A stretch of 64,000 nucleotides of DNA from Stromatinia cepivora (taxonomy: Eukaryota; Ascomycota; Leotiomycetes; Helotiales; Sclerotiniaceae). The notes beneath the pieces were generated by a model. That model had not been told where the DNA came from. It was given only the letters and a program-made list of their open reading frames with translations, and ran no database searches. Where the stretch lies: the NCBI GenBank assembly GCA_014898415.1, contig RCTD01000006.1, positions 62,001-126,000 on the forward strand. The letters run 5' to 3'. Shown here in pieces: positions 11,614 to 22,824 of this stretch (positions are counted from its first letter, which is position 1; each line of letters begins with the position of its first letter). The position numbers and the translations under genes are program-made.

Positions 11614-12645
11614 ATGCCTCGACCAACCCTCGACTTCGACGCAAGAGCAGCAAGCGAACCACTTCTCCGCACTACCAACGCTGCACGCAGACATCTTACA
11701 AGTTTCTGGGATGGATTTGTCGACTTTGCTTTCAACGACAATGTTCTCCACGTTGCTATTGGTTTGATGTAAGCATTCTCCCTCTCGTTCTAATCCATCA
11801 CTTCTATTTCTCTAGTGTCCAACGCACTTTACACGTGACCATGTATCTTCCTCAAAAACTCACAAAAATACAGAATAGCGCAATCCTTCACAACTCTAAT
11901 AACCTCGCTGGTGTCATCTGTTCTTCTTCCACCGCTCTCTCTACTTCCATTTCTGAACAAAAATTTGGATGAGAAATTCGCTGTTCTGAGACCTGGTCCC
12001 CACTATGGCGGTACTTTGCATAACCATACTGAAATTGGCGGTGGAGTAGGTGACGGTGTGGAGGGAAATGGTACTGTGGTTGTACAAATGGGTATTGAGT
12101 TTTTGTATGGGGCGGGGTATAACACACTGAAACAGGCGTTGGACGATGGGGCTATTGTTTTGGCTTGGGGGTGCGTTTTTTCCTTCTGCTTTTTTTTCTT
12201 TCCTCTATACTTTCTTTTGTTATTCTCCCTCCTTCATTTCCTTAGCTAGTTCCAACCTATTCCCCCCCACCCGCCAACCAAACTAACACGGCTCCCAGCT
12301 CTTTCCTAAACAACGTAATAAATTTCATAGGCGTCGGTCTCGCACTCTACGGCATCGCTGGTCTCTACCAATATTTCAGCCAAGATAATGCTATTATCAA
12401 ACATACAGTTCGCTGCAAATATTGCCGCAAGAAGATTTTTGAGAAGGTTCGTTCCCTTCTTTTTTCACTCATTACCTCCACCCTCTGCTCTTTTTAATAC
12501 CCTTTCAATCCCCCATATTTTCTCCCTAATCAAAAACAAGAATCCTAACAAACTCCAGGCACTACGATGCGTATTCTGCAGCTCATGGCAAGACGGCCGC
12601 GAAGATCTTCCTCCCGCTCCTCCCGCTCCCCCTGCCCCCAGATAA
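11614..12645 (+). CDS. Large-conductance mechanosensitive channel (MscL family) with C-terminal Cys-pair module
   Basis: Exons 11614-11768, 11874-12170, 12299-12446 and 12559-12645 give 228 aa with all phases consistent. TM1 is built from FVDFAFNDNVLHVAIGL across the first intron into SFTTLITSLVSSVLLPPLSLL, matching the pore helix and loop of MscL. TM2 lies around FLNNVINFIGVGLALYGI. The periplasmic-type loop is long (about 50 residues, with a Gly-rich GGGVGDGVEGN). After TM2 come two CxxC pairs, CKYC and CVFC about 14 residues apart, resembling a zinc ribbon, and a tail with three PPAP-like repeats. MscL channels open on membrane tension; location in this fungus (plasma membrane or organelle) is not determined. 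Family assignment is strong; the metal-binding module is inference. Confidence 0.85.
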
Positions 12646-13097
12646 TCTTTCTTCCTTTCCTTCTTTCCCCCTTCTACATTACTTCCACGACTACAACGAT
12701 AAGATGCGAACAAGACAATGAAATTGGTAAATTGGTAAATTGATAAATTGTTACCCGAGAGTAGAGCAGAGGGTGAAAAGTTATTCATAGGTGCAGATAT
12801 AATGCTGTATGAAATCATGGCGACGGAGTTTAATGATTGTAAGTTGGCAGTGAAGCGTGGTGTTAAGACGGAAGGCTTGTTTTTGGTAGTTTGATTATGA
12901 GGATATTCATGGCGTGGAGTTTTAGGGCTGCTGTTTGCTTAAAAATTTGAAAGATTGTAGATTTTGCATTTTGCATCGCAAAGTAGATATCCATTCGAGA
13001 AAATGCTATGTATTTTAGATCACAATACAAATACACTTCTCTCTCCACTGAAATCCTTCCATGTACAATTCTTTCTTTTTGTTTCTGCAAGAACAAT
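12646..13097. other. Convergent 3' intergenic region
   Basis: Holds the 3' ends of the MscL and glucosidase II genes, which converge. A short AAATTGGT tandem duplication lies near 12720-12745. No gene seen. Confidence 0.4.
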
Positions 13098-16044
13098 TTA
13101 CAACTCAGTCTTCCCAGTTTCCACAAACTCCACTTCAAAGTCCTCCCCGATGGCCACCTTTGGCGCTCTAATCAATGCCCAAGCAGCCTTCTTTCCTTCT
13201 TCTGGATGATACGAAATTTCTGCTGTTGCGCTTCCAATCTTCACAGTCTCCAATCCACTCCACGCTTTAGGAGCACCGATAATGATAATCTTCTCAACAC
13301 CTACTTTCTTCATGCTCTTCAAATATTTATCTGTCAACTTCCCCTTTGTTCCGATGTCTTTACTGCTCAACTTTCCATCTTCAAATGTGAATGAACGATG
13401 AATATAGGCACCAGATTGGTACTCGAATGTCTCACCATCGTCAACGTAAAGTTCTCCTTGAGCTTTGCCGTTTTTATTGAGTGCGAGGACGAGGGTGTAC
13501 GGATCCCATTTCATTAGTCCAGAACTTCTGCGAGGACGATCCTTGCGTGGGATGATGTGGCCACCTTGCATGAGGAGTGGAATTTTTTCGAGGGGAGCGG
13601 CGACGGTCGTTTTTCCAGCGCCGGTATGGATAGAGTAGTCGAAGTAATCGTAGTAGATTTTGTTATCTGGAAGGTAGATCTCGACACTTTCAGCACCTTC
13701 CGTCACAACGGGTTTGGCGAGAAGGCCGGTGCTACCGACGAAAAATTGATCGTCGATAGCGAATCCGGATTCGTCTTCGGGGTATTCGAAGTAATGAGGT
13801 CTGATGATGGGGGTTCCGTCGGTACTAGCTTCATGGAAAGCGGTGTACCATGCTGGGAGGAGGGCGTAACGGAGACGAAGAGCTTGGGTAATGATGCCGG
13901 TGTATGGTTCACCTGCAAGATAAGGTTCGCGTCTTCTAGTATCGATATGTGCGTGTCCACGGAAAAAGGGATAGAAAGCACCGGCTTGGTACCAACGGGT
14001 AAGAAGATCCTTTTCAGGGTTACCAAAGAAACCACCAACGTCTGCACCAGCGAATGGGAAACCGGAAATACCATTGTTCAGGATCATAGGGAACGCAGCT
14101 GCGAGGTGATCCCAATCGGCTTGATTATCACCGGTCCACATAGCTCCAAGACGTTGACTTCCGGCGTAGAAAGAACGAGTGAGGACGAATGGACGACGGA
14201 GTTCACCCTTCTTTCGCTCGACCATCGCTTCGTAGGTTGCATTGTGGAAGGTCATACCGTTGAGGTTATGGACATCACGATGTTCCCAGTTTCCGTGATG
14301 TAAGTTATCTTTTGGCATAGTTGTTTCGGGTCCGTTGAAGACCGATGGCTCGTTCATATCATTCCAAATGAACAGGTTGGATGTCTTCCAAGCATCTTTG
14401 GTGAAAAGTGATTTCCACCATTTGATTGCCGCGGGATTGAATGCATCAACCCAGTGGGAAGATCCTGGCCAACACCAGCCTTCGTAGATACTGCCCTCCT
14501 TGTTGTGAACTGCCAAATCTTTACTTTTCAATTCATCAACGACGGGATAATTATTTTCATTCTTGATATGAGGGTCAATAATTGCGACAAGTTTTCGGTC
14601 AGATTTATCCAAGTGCGACAACATCTCAACATGATTTCCGAAAGTATGAGGGTCCCAAGTGAAATATTTCTTTCCATCAGTATACTCGATGTCGAGCCAG
14701 ATAACATCATAGGGGATTTGGAATTTGTCCATTTTTCGGTCAACGTCCTTGACATCCTCATCTGTGACATAGTTCCATCTACATTGATGGTATGCGATTG
14801 AAAATTCCTGAGGAAGCTGTGTGTATCCAGTAAGTTCTCCATATGCTTTGGTAACATCTTTTGGTGTTGGTCCAAGGAATATAAAAACATCAAGTAATCC
14901 ACTCTCCGAGAACCAATGGGTCTTGGTATCAGTTTTTCCACTTAACGGGTTGATAGACGCTTTTTCCTTAATGATATCAATCCAGGTTTCGGCTGCGTTC
15001 AACCAAAAGACACCAACAGTTGATGCTGCTCGATGTGCTTGCATGAAAGGAATAGCTCCATAAAGTGTCATCTCACTATCCATGATATACTCGAAAACAT
15101 CGGCATTGTATAGACGATAGGGGTCATTGTGGTTGCCCTCTCCACCTCGAGTTTGCTTCAGTGACAAGGGTCCAGCATGTTCTGGGATACCAAAGACATG
15201 TTCATACCCTGGGAAAGTAATATCAAGAGCAACACTTTCAGGACCTCTGGGCTTCGAATCGGTGTTACCACCGAAAGATTCGTCCCACCAAGTCCCCTCA
15301 TCTTCACCAGTCTGAACCTCAGTTGTTTCTTCTTCGCCTTCTTTCTTTTCTGGCTTTTCGATCTTTGGTCTCCAGTGTTCCACATTCATCAATCCCCGGT
15401 CGTTGAACTTGATCTGTGTCTCGTCATCCCTCTTGAAGTCGATCGCAAATGGAGCATGTGTAACTTCCGCCTTGAATTTGCCCCCCGGACCATATGTGAT
15501 ATGTGAAACTCCAGGATATTTTTGATACTCTGCATCCTTACTCAGAGTTAGGCCTCCAACAAGAGCCCAATTCGCAGCCTCATTATAACGTTCCTTTCTA
15601 GCTTTACTGTCATGTCTCAATTCAATCTCGCCCTTTTGACGTTTCTCCTCATCAATCGTAACTCTCGCAGATCCAGACTCAAGGAAAGAAATGGTAATCG
15701 GTAACCGGACCGACTCACCACCCTCTAATATTTTGAGGATTGTCCCTTGTAGTTGGCCATCCTTCCAGGTTAATGAATCCGAATTCAATCGATATGGAGC
15801 TTGCAAGCTCCAATTATCTCCCACTGTCGTTGCATGATCCGCATATGCTCGATTCCGTTTGCAGAATCCAGATTGGTCGCATGTTTTGAAATTCTCATGC
15901 TTGACAGTTACTATTCATATATTAGTGATTTCCCCCAAAGCTGTTCTTGAAGTACTCGCTAGCTGGTGTAATCAAGCTGCCAAATGTTGATAACAGAACT
16001 AAATATCCTGTCCATTGTGAGGACAGGTTTAACGGTGACTTCAT
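13098..16044 (-). CDS. ROT2: Glucosidase II alpha subunit (GH31), ER glycoprotein processing
   Basis: A single long exon ends at TAA 13098-13100 and reads back to about 15900, including VKHENFKTCDQSGFCKRNR, the conserved N-terminus of mature glucosidase II alpha. The GH31 nucleophile motif FIWNDMNEPSVF lies near 14350, and the acid/base region TGDNQADWDHLA near 14130. C-terminal beta-sheet domains follow. The enzyme trims the inner alpha-1,3-glucoses from N-glycans in the ER lumen and works with a beta subunit. An upstream exon starting at 16044 (MKSPLNLSSQ...) gives a clear signal peptide with hydrophobic core GYLVLLSTFGSLI. The joining intron (near 15915-15960) is unresolved: GTACTT donor and ATAG acceptor are one base out of frame. 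Total length about 960 aa, normal for the family. Function is very sure, 5' junction is not. Confidence 0.92.
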
Positions 16045-16416
16045 AATTGAAAAGACATGCAATATGTATCAATTGCACTCAATTCAGATTATACAAAATT
16101 ACCAAAGACTCGGACAAATCTTTGCTGTACAGCAAAACAATAATATGAAGAGTGGAAGTCTGGGGTTTAAGTTTCCAAGCTGTCCTATTCTACCTCACCA
16201 ATGACGATCGATCCAACTCCCCTGTTATCCTTGGCTGTGACGAGTGACAATGAAAATTAGGTATTTGAGCGAATCAAAATGAGACAAGTTTTTGAGCCTA
16301 ATAATTAAGGCTCTACTTGAAAAAAGGTACCTTTCCCCTCTCTTCTAGCGGAAGTCAAGCCACCCCGCCTACCAAAGACCCCACTAACAACACACCTCAA
16401 CCTAAAAATTTAAAAT
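16045..16416. promoter_or_regulatory. Divergent promoter: glucosidase II / NDK
   Basis: The start codons face away from each other, 372 bp apart. An 85-codon frame at 15947-16204 overlaps the signal-peptide exon on the other strand and is considered a shadow. Confidence 0.35.
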
Positions 16417-17402
16417 ATGAGTGAAGCCCCCGAATCTATTTTGAATCACGTCAGTCCTAAAACTCAAGCACTTTTAAGAGCAACAGCAAAACACAGAGAA
16501 GAAGCTGCCAGACTAAACAACGATACCATGTCTAACGAACAAACGTAAGCTTTTATTCCATCAACATCTCATTCTTGATGTTTTCCTGTCTCTTGGAATT
16601 TTACCCCACGTCAACAAAGCAACTTTAACGGTGAAAACTAATTTGTCGTCTTGAATAGCTTCATTGCCATCAAGCCAGATGGTGTCCAGGTATGCGGAAA
16701 CTAAACAATGGGGAGAGAAGAATGGAGTACTGATTAAAGTCGAATTCAGCGTGGACTCGTTGGCCCAATCATCAGCCGATTTGAGGCTCGTGGGTATGTT
16801 TACAATCTTCTAAGAACCTTTTGAGCTTTGTTGACATGGAGAATAGTTACAAGCTTGCTGGCATCAAGCTCTGCAGCCCTGGAAAGGAGCACCTCGAGAA
16901 GCACTGTGAGTACTTCAGCTTGTCTACAAAATGGAACCATTGAGACTAACCCCTCTACCAGACGCTGATCTCTCCGACAAGCCATTCTTTGCTGGTCTCG
17001 TCAACTGTACGTATCTGTCAATCTACCACACTTTGAGCACGAAGCTAACATTGTATAGACATGAACTCTGGCCCAATCTGCGCCATGGTCTGGGAAGGAC
17101 GTGATGCCGTCAAGACCGGCCGTAGTAAGTACACCCTTGATCTTACCACCTCACCAAACCTACCCTTCTCCACTTTTTTTCTTTCTAACTGCTTCTTCTC
17201 TTTAGCCCTCCTCGGTGCCACCAACCCATTGGCCTCTGCTCCAGGTACCATCCGTGGTGACTACGCCATCGATGTCGGACGCAACGTCTGCCACGGTTCC
17301 GACTCCGTCGAGAACGCCAAGAAGGAGATTGCTCTCTGGTTCAAAGAGGGTGAGGTTCTCTCATGGAAGTCCGCTCAACACGACTGGGTTTACGAGAAGT
17401 AG
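16417..17402 (+). CDS. ndk1: Nucleoside diphosphate kinase, with N-terminal extension
   Basis: Seven exons: 16417-16544, 16659-16689, 16750-16793, 16847-16905, 16962-17006, 17059-17124 and 17206-17402, all phases consistent; 189 aa from the first ATG. The enzyme transfers phosphate from ATP to NDPs through a phosphohistidine. Diagnostic segments are [11 protein letters not shown] across exons 1-2, [12 protein letters not shown], and NVCHGSDS carrying the catalytic His; the C-terminus ends HDWVYEK as in cytosolic NDKs. The usual family start ([14 protein letters not shown]) corresponds to an internal ATG at 16528, so 37 extra residues precede it in frame ([12 protein letters not shown]...). 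That extension contains few acidic residues after residue 6 and several basic ones, and could be a targeting or regulatory segment. Confidence 0.95.
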
Positions 17403-17662
17403 ATTAGACTGGATGTTATGTCATTTGCTCCAAGACCTTATTAACTAAAGAAAGTTACTGAATATGGTGGATAAACATATACATGAATAAAAAGTCAATC
17501 AGATCCTGAAGCTATGTATGTACGTTTGAAATAAGTGCAACATCCGTGTCAAAAAGTATTGGGGTATCTCGGTCCATCTGTATTAGCTTCTATTGTCTAG
17601 ATGTAGCCGAACATGAACATGTGTTCCCCTTGTGATCATGACTATGTCACCATATTAAAACC

Positions 17663-18373
17663 TCATTTCACACTTCCCCTCCCGAGTCTCCCAATTCTAC
17701 CCACAACCTTCGCAAACCACGGCGTCCCCCAAACACAAACCGCTATCCTAACCGGTAACAACGCCTTCGTAACCACATACGCCGTCGCGACCTCCAGCAC
17801 TATCCTCTTCCCACTTGTATTACTTTCTCCCCTCTCCCTAACCATCTGTCCATCATTTCCAACTCCACTCGCATTATCTGTTCCTGAACTGATAGACCCT
17901 TCCGCATTCCCATAGCCGAACCACCCCCTCCTCCCAAACCACCTCTCAAATCTCGCCTGAGCCCCCTCCAATTTCCCTTCAGGTATCAGATCAGAAGGTA
18001 ACCAGCCAGTGTAATGAAATCCTCCTGCTAGAAAAAGAATCGGTACGATAGCGGTTATTTCGTGCAGAATGAGGAAAGATATTATATATGTTTTTGGCGC
18101 AGTAAGCAATGGAGATGTGTAGGGGTGTAGAAATTTAGGGAGGCGGGATTGGAGTGTTTGCAAGCGAGATTGGAGACGGGAGTGTGAGGAAGAGAACGAG
18201 GTTGCGGATATTGGGGTGTGAGGTGGTTTTGGCGGGGTGGAGGTGAGAAGTTGCGAGGAGGAGAAAAAGCGTCGGGATATTCGTGAGGATTGTGTGTTTT
18301 TGATAGGAGTTGAGAAAGAGGTGAAAAAATTGGTCGGTTTGGATCTGCCGAGATGGCGGAATTGAGGGGTCAT
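17663..18373 (-). CDS. DUF1279 (FAM210-like) mitochondrial membrane protein
   Basis: A single exon of 236 aa. The first 60-80 residues are rich in Ser, Arg and Thr with almost no acidic residues (SSRISRRFFSSSQ), a typical mitochondrial presequence. The DUF1279 core follows near residue 90: APKTYIISFLILHEITAIVP, then FHYTGWLP. It has one membrane helix here and a second short hydrophobic stretch (ATAYVVTKALLPVRIAVCVW) near residues 200-220, also a DUF1279 hallmark. FAM210 relatives act in mitochondrial translation or homeostasis in animals; the fungal role is not established. The 3' end is tail-to-tail with the NDK gene, 260 bp apart. Confidence 0.82.
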   Translation of the reverse strand: MTPQFRHLGRSKPTNFFTSFSTPIKNTQSSRISRRFFSSSQLLTSTPPKPPHTPISATSFSSSHSRLQSRLQTLQSRLPKFLHPYTSPLLTAPKTYIISFLILHEITAIVPILFLAGGFHYTGWLPSDLIPEGKLEGAQARFERWFGRRGWFGYGNAEGSISSGTDNASGVGNDGQMVRERGESNTSGKRIVLEVATAYVVTKALLPVRIAVCVWGTPWFAKVVGRIGRLGRGSVK

Positions 18374-19154
18374 TGCTTTTGTTGGGTTGTGAGTGAAGCT
18401 TGGTTTTTGGAGCTTAACTCTGAAGCTATCAGGAATGGGACTAAATCTGAAGCTTAAATTTAAGGTTATTTTAGCGTGGTTTGCAGGCCCGTGCCAGTGT
18501 CACGCTTGATAGATGACATTTTCTTTAGAGTCATGGACAAGGAATTTGATTCAATCGACCAGAAAGTTGATCTGCATTTCAAGAGTACACTTGATGAAAG
18601 CTGTATGAATATGATGATGAAGAATTGAGGGCAGACTGAAGACCTTGAGGAATGCACACTAGCGAAGAGGTGACCTCGACCGATTTCCGCCGAAGACAAT
18701 ATAACTATTGTGAGACGTTGTTGGTGTCTTTCTTTCATAGGGTTATCTCGGGCAGATTAACCTTTAAGTCCGGTGAAGGGTAGGTGTAACTGCGTCGAAC
18801 CGCTATGCTTCTTCACCGTTCAATAGAATCGGCCTGTTGCAGTAACGATGGGTTTCGAGATGCAGCTCCTAATCATGATGGATGTGCCACGTTTCGTCGT
18901 CTGAGAGATTTGTATCTAGGATGTCTAAATTGAGTTAACTTCCAAACAAGTAGTTTGTCGGTTGATCTAATCGACTTGCGTGCAAAGTATTTCTGTCTAT
19001 AGCTATGAGCAAATATATATTCCAAGCGGGTCTTTCGAAAGGGCGATTCCGAGGATATAAAAGTTATCTTCAACCTTCTACGTTTTTTTTTTCATGAAAA
19101 TGCTTGGCAGTTACTTATTGAGATTCTGTCGCAACCAGCCGGTAATGATTCACT
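18374..19154. other. Intergenic region, no gene seen
   Basis: About 780 bases. The frame at 18466-18738 (minus) and others have no recognisable features. Holds the promoter of the DUF1279 gene at its left end. Confidence 0.35.
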
Positions 19155-20686
19155 ATGCCGGGGTGGAAAACCGCTATACAAGAAGGATTTAAGCTCCATG
19201 GCTTCGGTTCACAAATCTATACTGGAAGCTTTTGCTCACGGACATCATTTGACTATAAAGCTTCAGTTTTCTTTCTATTCACATTCAAGCTGAAAACCTC
19301 TTCATACACACTTCATCTGGCGTCAAGCGAAACAATATCTCCTTTTCAGTCTCTCCTTTCCCACACGAAGGTGATTGATGCCTTTCGTTTCTCTATTGGT
19401 GACTTTATAGCGGGTCTCCAGGTCATCTACGATGTTGTACAATCACTCAAATCTAGCGTCGGCTCGACTGCTCACCAACACGCCCTGACACAAGAATTGT
19501 TGAGTCTTGAAAAGGTCTTGGCCGAGATAAAGGCTTTGTGCCCCGAGATCTGCGAATGCTCGCAGCTCGATCTGCTCAAAACAATCACGAATCAATGTCA
19601 GGAAACGATCCATCAATTCTATCTGAAGATAAAGAAATACCAGCCTAACCTGACACCTGGTGGATCAGGTTCTCTTTACAAGGGTATATTTCGGAAGATT
19701 AAATGGTCGCTATGCGAAAAGGGAGATATCGAACGTTTTTGTAAGGAGATCGCGGGATATGTTAGGCTAATCAGCATGGTGCTCTCCATGCTTCAATTGT
19801 GAGATCCTTAGCTTCGCATCCACCTGATCTATGAACGGAACTATAGGAGTTTGAACCAAAAACATGCCGATGCTATGCAAAAGGGCCAGCGCAACCTGTT
19901 GGTTGCGATAAATCTGATCTCTGGAAAGTTTATGATTCGACTTAGAGATATATTCGCTTTAGTCGAAACGTTCGTCTTCTTCAGAATATTGATTTGAACC
20001 ATGACTGCCTTTGGAGATAGTTGTGCTGTGCAAGGATCTAATCTGGTGCGATATTCAGCAATTATTATGTAGGTATCGGCAAGGTGCAACCTCTCCTCTT
20101 GTCATATATCTGATGTTTCTACAGGCACACCAATCTCCAGGTTTACCAGAAGGTCTTAGGTATCCACAATTTTGTTACTTCATTACCTCCTCAACTTCGG
20201 CAAGATCAACCAGTTTACTTTGTTGATGCATACGGGAAGGAAACAGTATTCTATTTAGACTTCGTCTGCTCATCAAAAGTCAGTATATTAATCAAAGCTC
20301 CGTCGCCAACCCATTTCCACTCACTGCTCTAGGTCCTCATAGATTGGCTCATGAGAAGATTCGAAACAACAGGGCAAGGCAAGGTTGCTCGGGGGGAATT
20401 TGTTCTCTCAGATTCAAGAACAAAGCGAGAGCTCAATTTGTCCGAACCATGGGATGCTTTATTCTATCCGGGAATGCATGTGGAAATGGATATGGTCTTT
20501 CAGGACGTTTGTGCTCCAACAGATGTCAACTCTTGCCCAGCCTGCCACAGCGTCAATGCTGACCAAAATGAGGGGCGAATTAAATGGGATTCCCTCATCA
20601 TCCCAGGCAAACAACTTATTCATATACTAACGATTTCAGCTTCAAATGTAACCTGCAGTTTCACCGCACTGCCTCGGGAGTCCTAA
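19155..20686 (+). CDS. Fungal STAND-N/ULD-type protein (ubiquitin-like domain), probably damaged
   Basis: Coding blocks recognised: 19380-19798 (FRFSIGDFIAGLQVIYDVV, LLSLEKVLAEIKALCPE, CQETIHQFYLKIKKYQPNL, GIFRKIKWSLCEKGDIERF), about 19847-19995 (SLNQKHADAMQKGQRNLL), 20125-20278 (QPVYFVDAYGKETVFYLDF) and 20333-20686 (a REFV/SDSRTKRELNLSEPW ubiquitin-like segment, then CPACHSVN, a zinc-knuckle remnant). This is the order found in large fungal families with a helical STAND-like N-terminus and a ULD domain. Two defects are seen. The family start M-x-F-x-FSIGDF appears as ATG at 19378 one base out of frame, and the second block runs into TGA near 19997 with no good donor. Another block with DHFRRLTLIL follows in a different frame to 21132. 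It may be a pseudogene or need an intron not seen. Role unknown. Confidence 0.55.
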
Positions 20687-21132
20687 GCCAGCCGTGTGCA
20701 GTCCAGGAGTGGCTATACTCGAGCAAAATCCCCGTTGCTGATGGGTTAAGTTCAATACAGAAAAAACACGAGCATTGCAAAATTGACCACTTCCGACGAC
20801 TAACACTCATTCTCGCTTCTGACCCCCGTGAAAAAAGCATTTTCAGAACCGATTCTTCGAACGCTGCTATGCCTGCTTCACCGCAGCAACGACAGATACA
20901 GCCACTATTTCCAGCAGAGAGTATAGGACAAATTGTAGCATTGGGGTTCATGCGTGTTGAAGCTACCAGGTACCTAGCCACTTTTGGTAATCGAAGAGAG
21001 TGGCGCGATAGGTCGGCTCAAATCCATCTTTTCCGCTTTGTGATCGGTGCTTCAAACTTCTTAACCAGTTCTAGAACTACACGTGGGAAATATGATTTAA
21101 GGGACTCGAGATACAATTGGGATTGCGATTGA
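20687..21132 (+). pseudogene. Possible C-terminal continuation of the ULD-type gene
   Basis: A frame open from 20584 to 21132 contains HCKIDHFRRLTLIL, resembling the conserved end of ULD-type proteins, and ESIGQIVALGFMRVEATRYL, which looks like a UBA-type helix pair. It lies one frame away from the preceding block. A TTTCAG acceptor after a TACTAACG branch site (about 20625-20639) could lead into it, but no canonical donor was found. Either a missed exon or decayed coding sequence. Confidence 0.35.
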
Positions 21133-21672
21133 TTTCTAATTTCTGAATTTTTCTTCCTTTCGCTTTTTATTCAAATCCATACTCTTTATATTTCATGAAA
21201 TTGTACATCTACCAATTTCCATCATTTTTCTCGCTTATATAGAGGGACGGATTGCGAAGATTAAGAACTGTCGCCGTTCTTCCATTTCGAGGGTGGGACA
21301 GCACAGGACCTGTCCATAACTCTCCAGACGACTGGAGTGCCTGATTATTCCTGCTTGGGATTATGGACGGTACAGCTTGTTAGTACTCTTCGAAACTTGG
21401 AGATGATTTTTATTTGCATATAGAAATAGAATGCCTGGAGGTTTTTTTTTTGGAAATCCAATAGAATCTCAAATTGAAGTATTGGTGAGCCAACAAGATC
21501 ACGGAATCTGTAATTTATCTGAACAGTGCAGAGACCAGTACAGAGAATGAGAGTATATAACTGATTAATGGAAAGTGTATGATCTGTTAAAGCTTGATGG
21601 TCTAATTACTTTGAAGCATTAGCTCTGCCCCAAATTACCCAGTAACAAAAATCTACAATCAACCCCCATTCC
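21133..21672. other. Intergenic region, no gene seen
   Basis: About 540 A+T-rich bases between the ULD-type remnant and the small membrane-protein gene, with no coding pattern. Confidence 0.35.
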
Positions 21673-21976
21673 TCACTTGAATAAAGGCATAATCAGTGCA
21701 ACCATTACCGCTTTCGCCGCTATCACCAACAAGGCGACGAGACCCACCGCTAAAATCTTTTCAAGAATGACATTGTAAAAGCGTCTTTCCGCCAAATCAT
21801 ACTATCTAGGTCAACACTGGTAGATGGATCCAAACATCCAAATGGACTTACAGGGATCTTAACAGGGACAGTGGCCAGCGAGGAAAGAGAAACCAGAGCG
21901 GGGGAAACTGCTACATTTGTGACAGCGCGGCGACGGACGGGGGTCGGTCCAATCCGGCGAAGTATTTTTCGGACCA
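21673..21976 (-). CDS. Small single-span membrane protein, 5' exon not found
   Basis: Exon A 21976-21852 (entered after AAACAG, preceded by a TCTAAAC branch site) and exon B 21801-21673 join in phase 0 through a GTAAGT...ATAG intron of 50 nt. Exon A is strongly basic (VRKILRRIGPTPVRRRAVTN); exon B carries YDLAERRFYNVILEKIL followed by a perfect hydrophobic helix (VGLVALLVIAAKAVMVALIM) and a short PLFK tail with TGA. The basic head and C-terminal anchor suggest a mitochondrial or tail-anchored small protein. No in-frame ATG occurs in the 180 bases upstream on this strand, so the first exon lies further away or the gene is broken. Not recognised. Confidence 0.45.
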
Positions 21977-22824
21977 CTGTTTGGTAATGTGAGTTTAGAA
22001 GAATGGATGTGGGAATTTGATCGATCTAACTGGTGAGACCGAGGATTAGGAAAGATAAGATGAGGAGGATGGATATAACTGTTTCGTTTCTGGACCTTGG
22101 TACTACAGTATATAGATTTGACGTTAGTGAGATTTGTGATGGTGATTTTAGGAAGATTCTACATTAAAGTTTGAGAGATGAATCGCTGTTGATGATCCTA
22201 ATCTTAATAAATATAAATTAGCAAATGCTTAAGGAATATTGTTATTCTTAATGGATATTGAGATTGGTACTGACTACAATATCATACATTATCGAGATTG
22301 GTTGCCAAAGAAGGGAAGAAACATTGAATTCACGAGGAGAATGCTCGACCCATGCATCAAAAAGTATTACTTCAACGGCAGGAGCGATGTCGAAAGGGTT
22401 GTCCAGAGTTTGTGCTCGTCCATTGCCACGATTAGAAGAGGAAGTCGTTATCGGCTTGGCTGAAGGAACACACATCTTATTTTATAGTTTATCCATGATT
22501 GTGAAGACTTTTATACTGGCTGTCTTCGCTACCCTCGCATCTTTGCACTGTATAACCCTTCACACAGAGGTACCGAGTGAGCTGGGGATTGGTGGGTGAA
22601 AGATCACTGCCGCTGCTGTCACTCCCATTTTTGGGATCTCTTTTCTATTCTTCCATTGCTAACTTTCAGGAGGATGCCAGTTTCACATGTGACATTCTCC
22701 CATTAACTCCAAATGAATGAAGTGAATCATACAAAAAGAATACCAGATCATACACATAATTCGTTCCCTCTGAGTGAATGTTGCACAAACATCAGGCGCC
22801 AACCATATAACTTTTCCTAAAGCT
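21977..22824. other. Intergenic region with unsupported frames
   Basis: Overlapping 74- to 113-codon frames at 22239-22599 on both strands have no recognisable features. The first 200 bases are the likely place of the missing first exon or promoter of the gene on the minus strand. Confidence 0.3.

Noticed and set aside
13557..14303. 248-codon open frame on the plus strand
   Set aside because: It lies inside the glucosidase II coding sequence on the other strand, and its sequence has no domain; a shadow frame.
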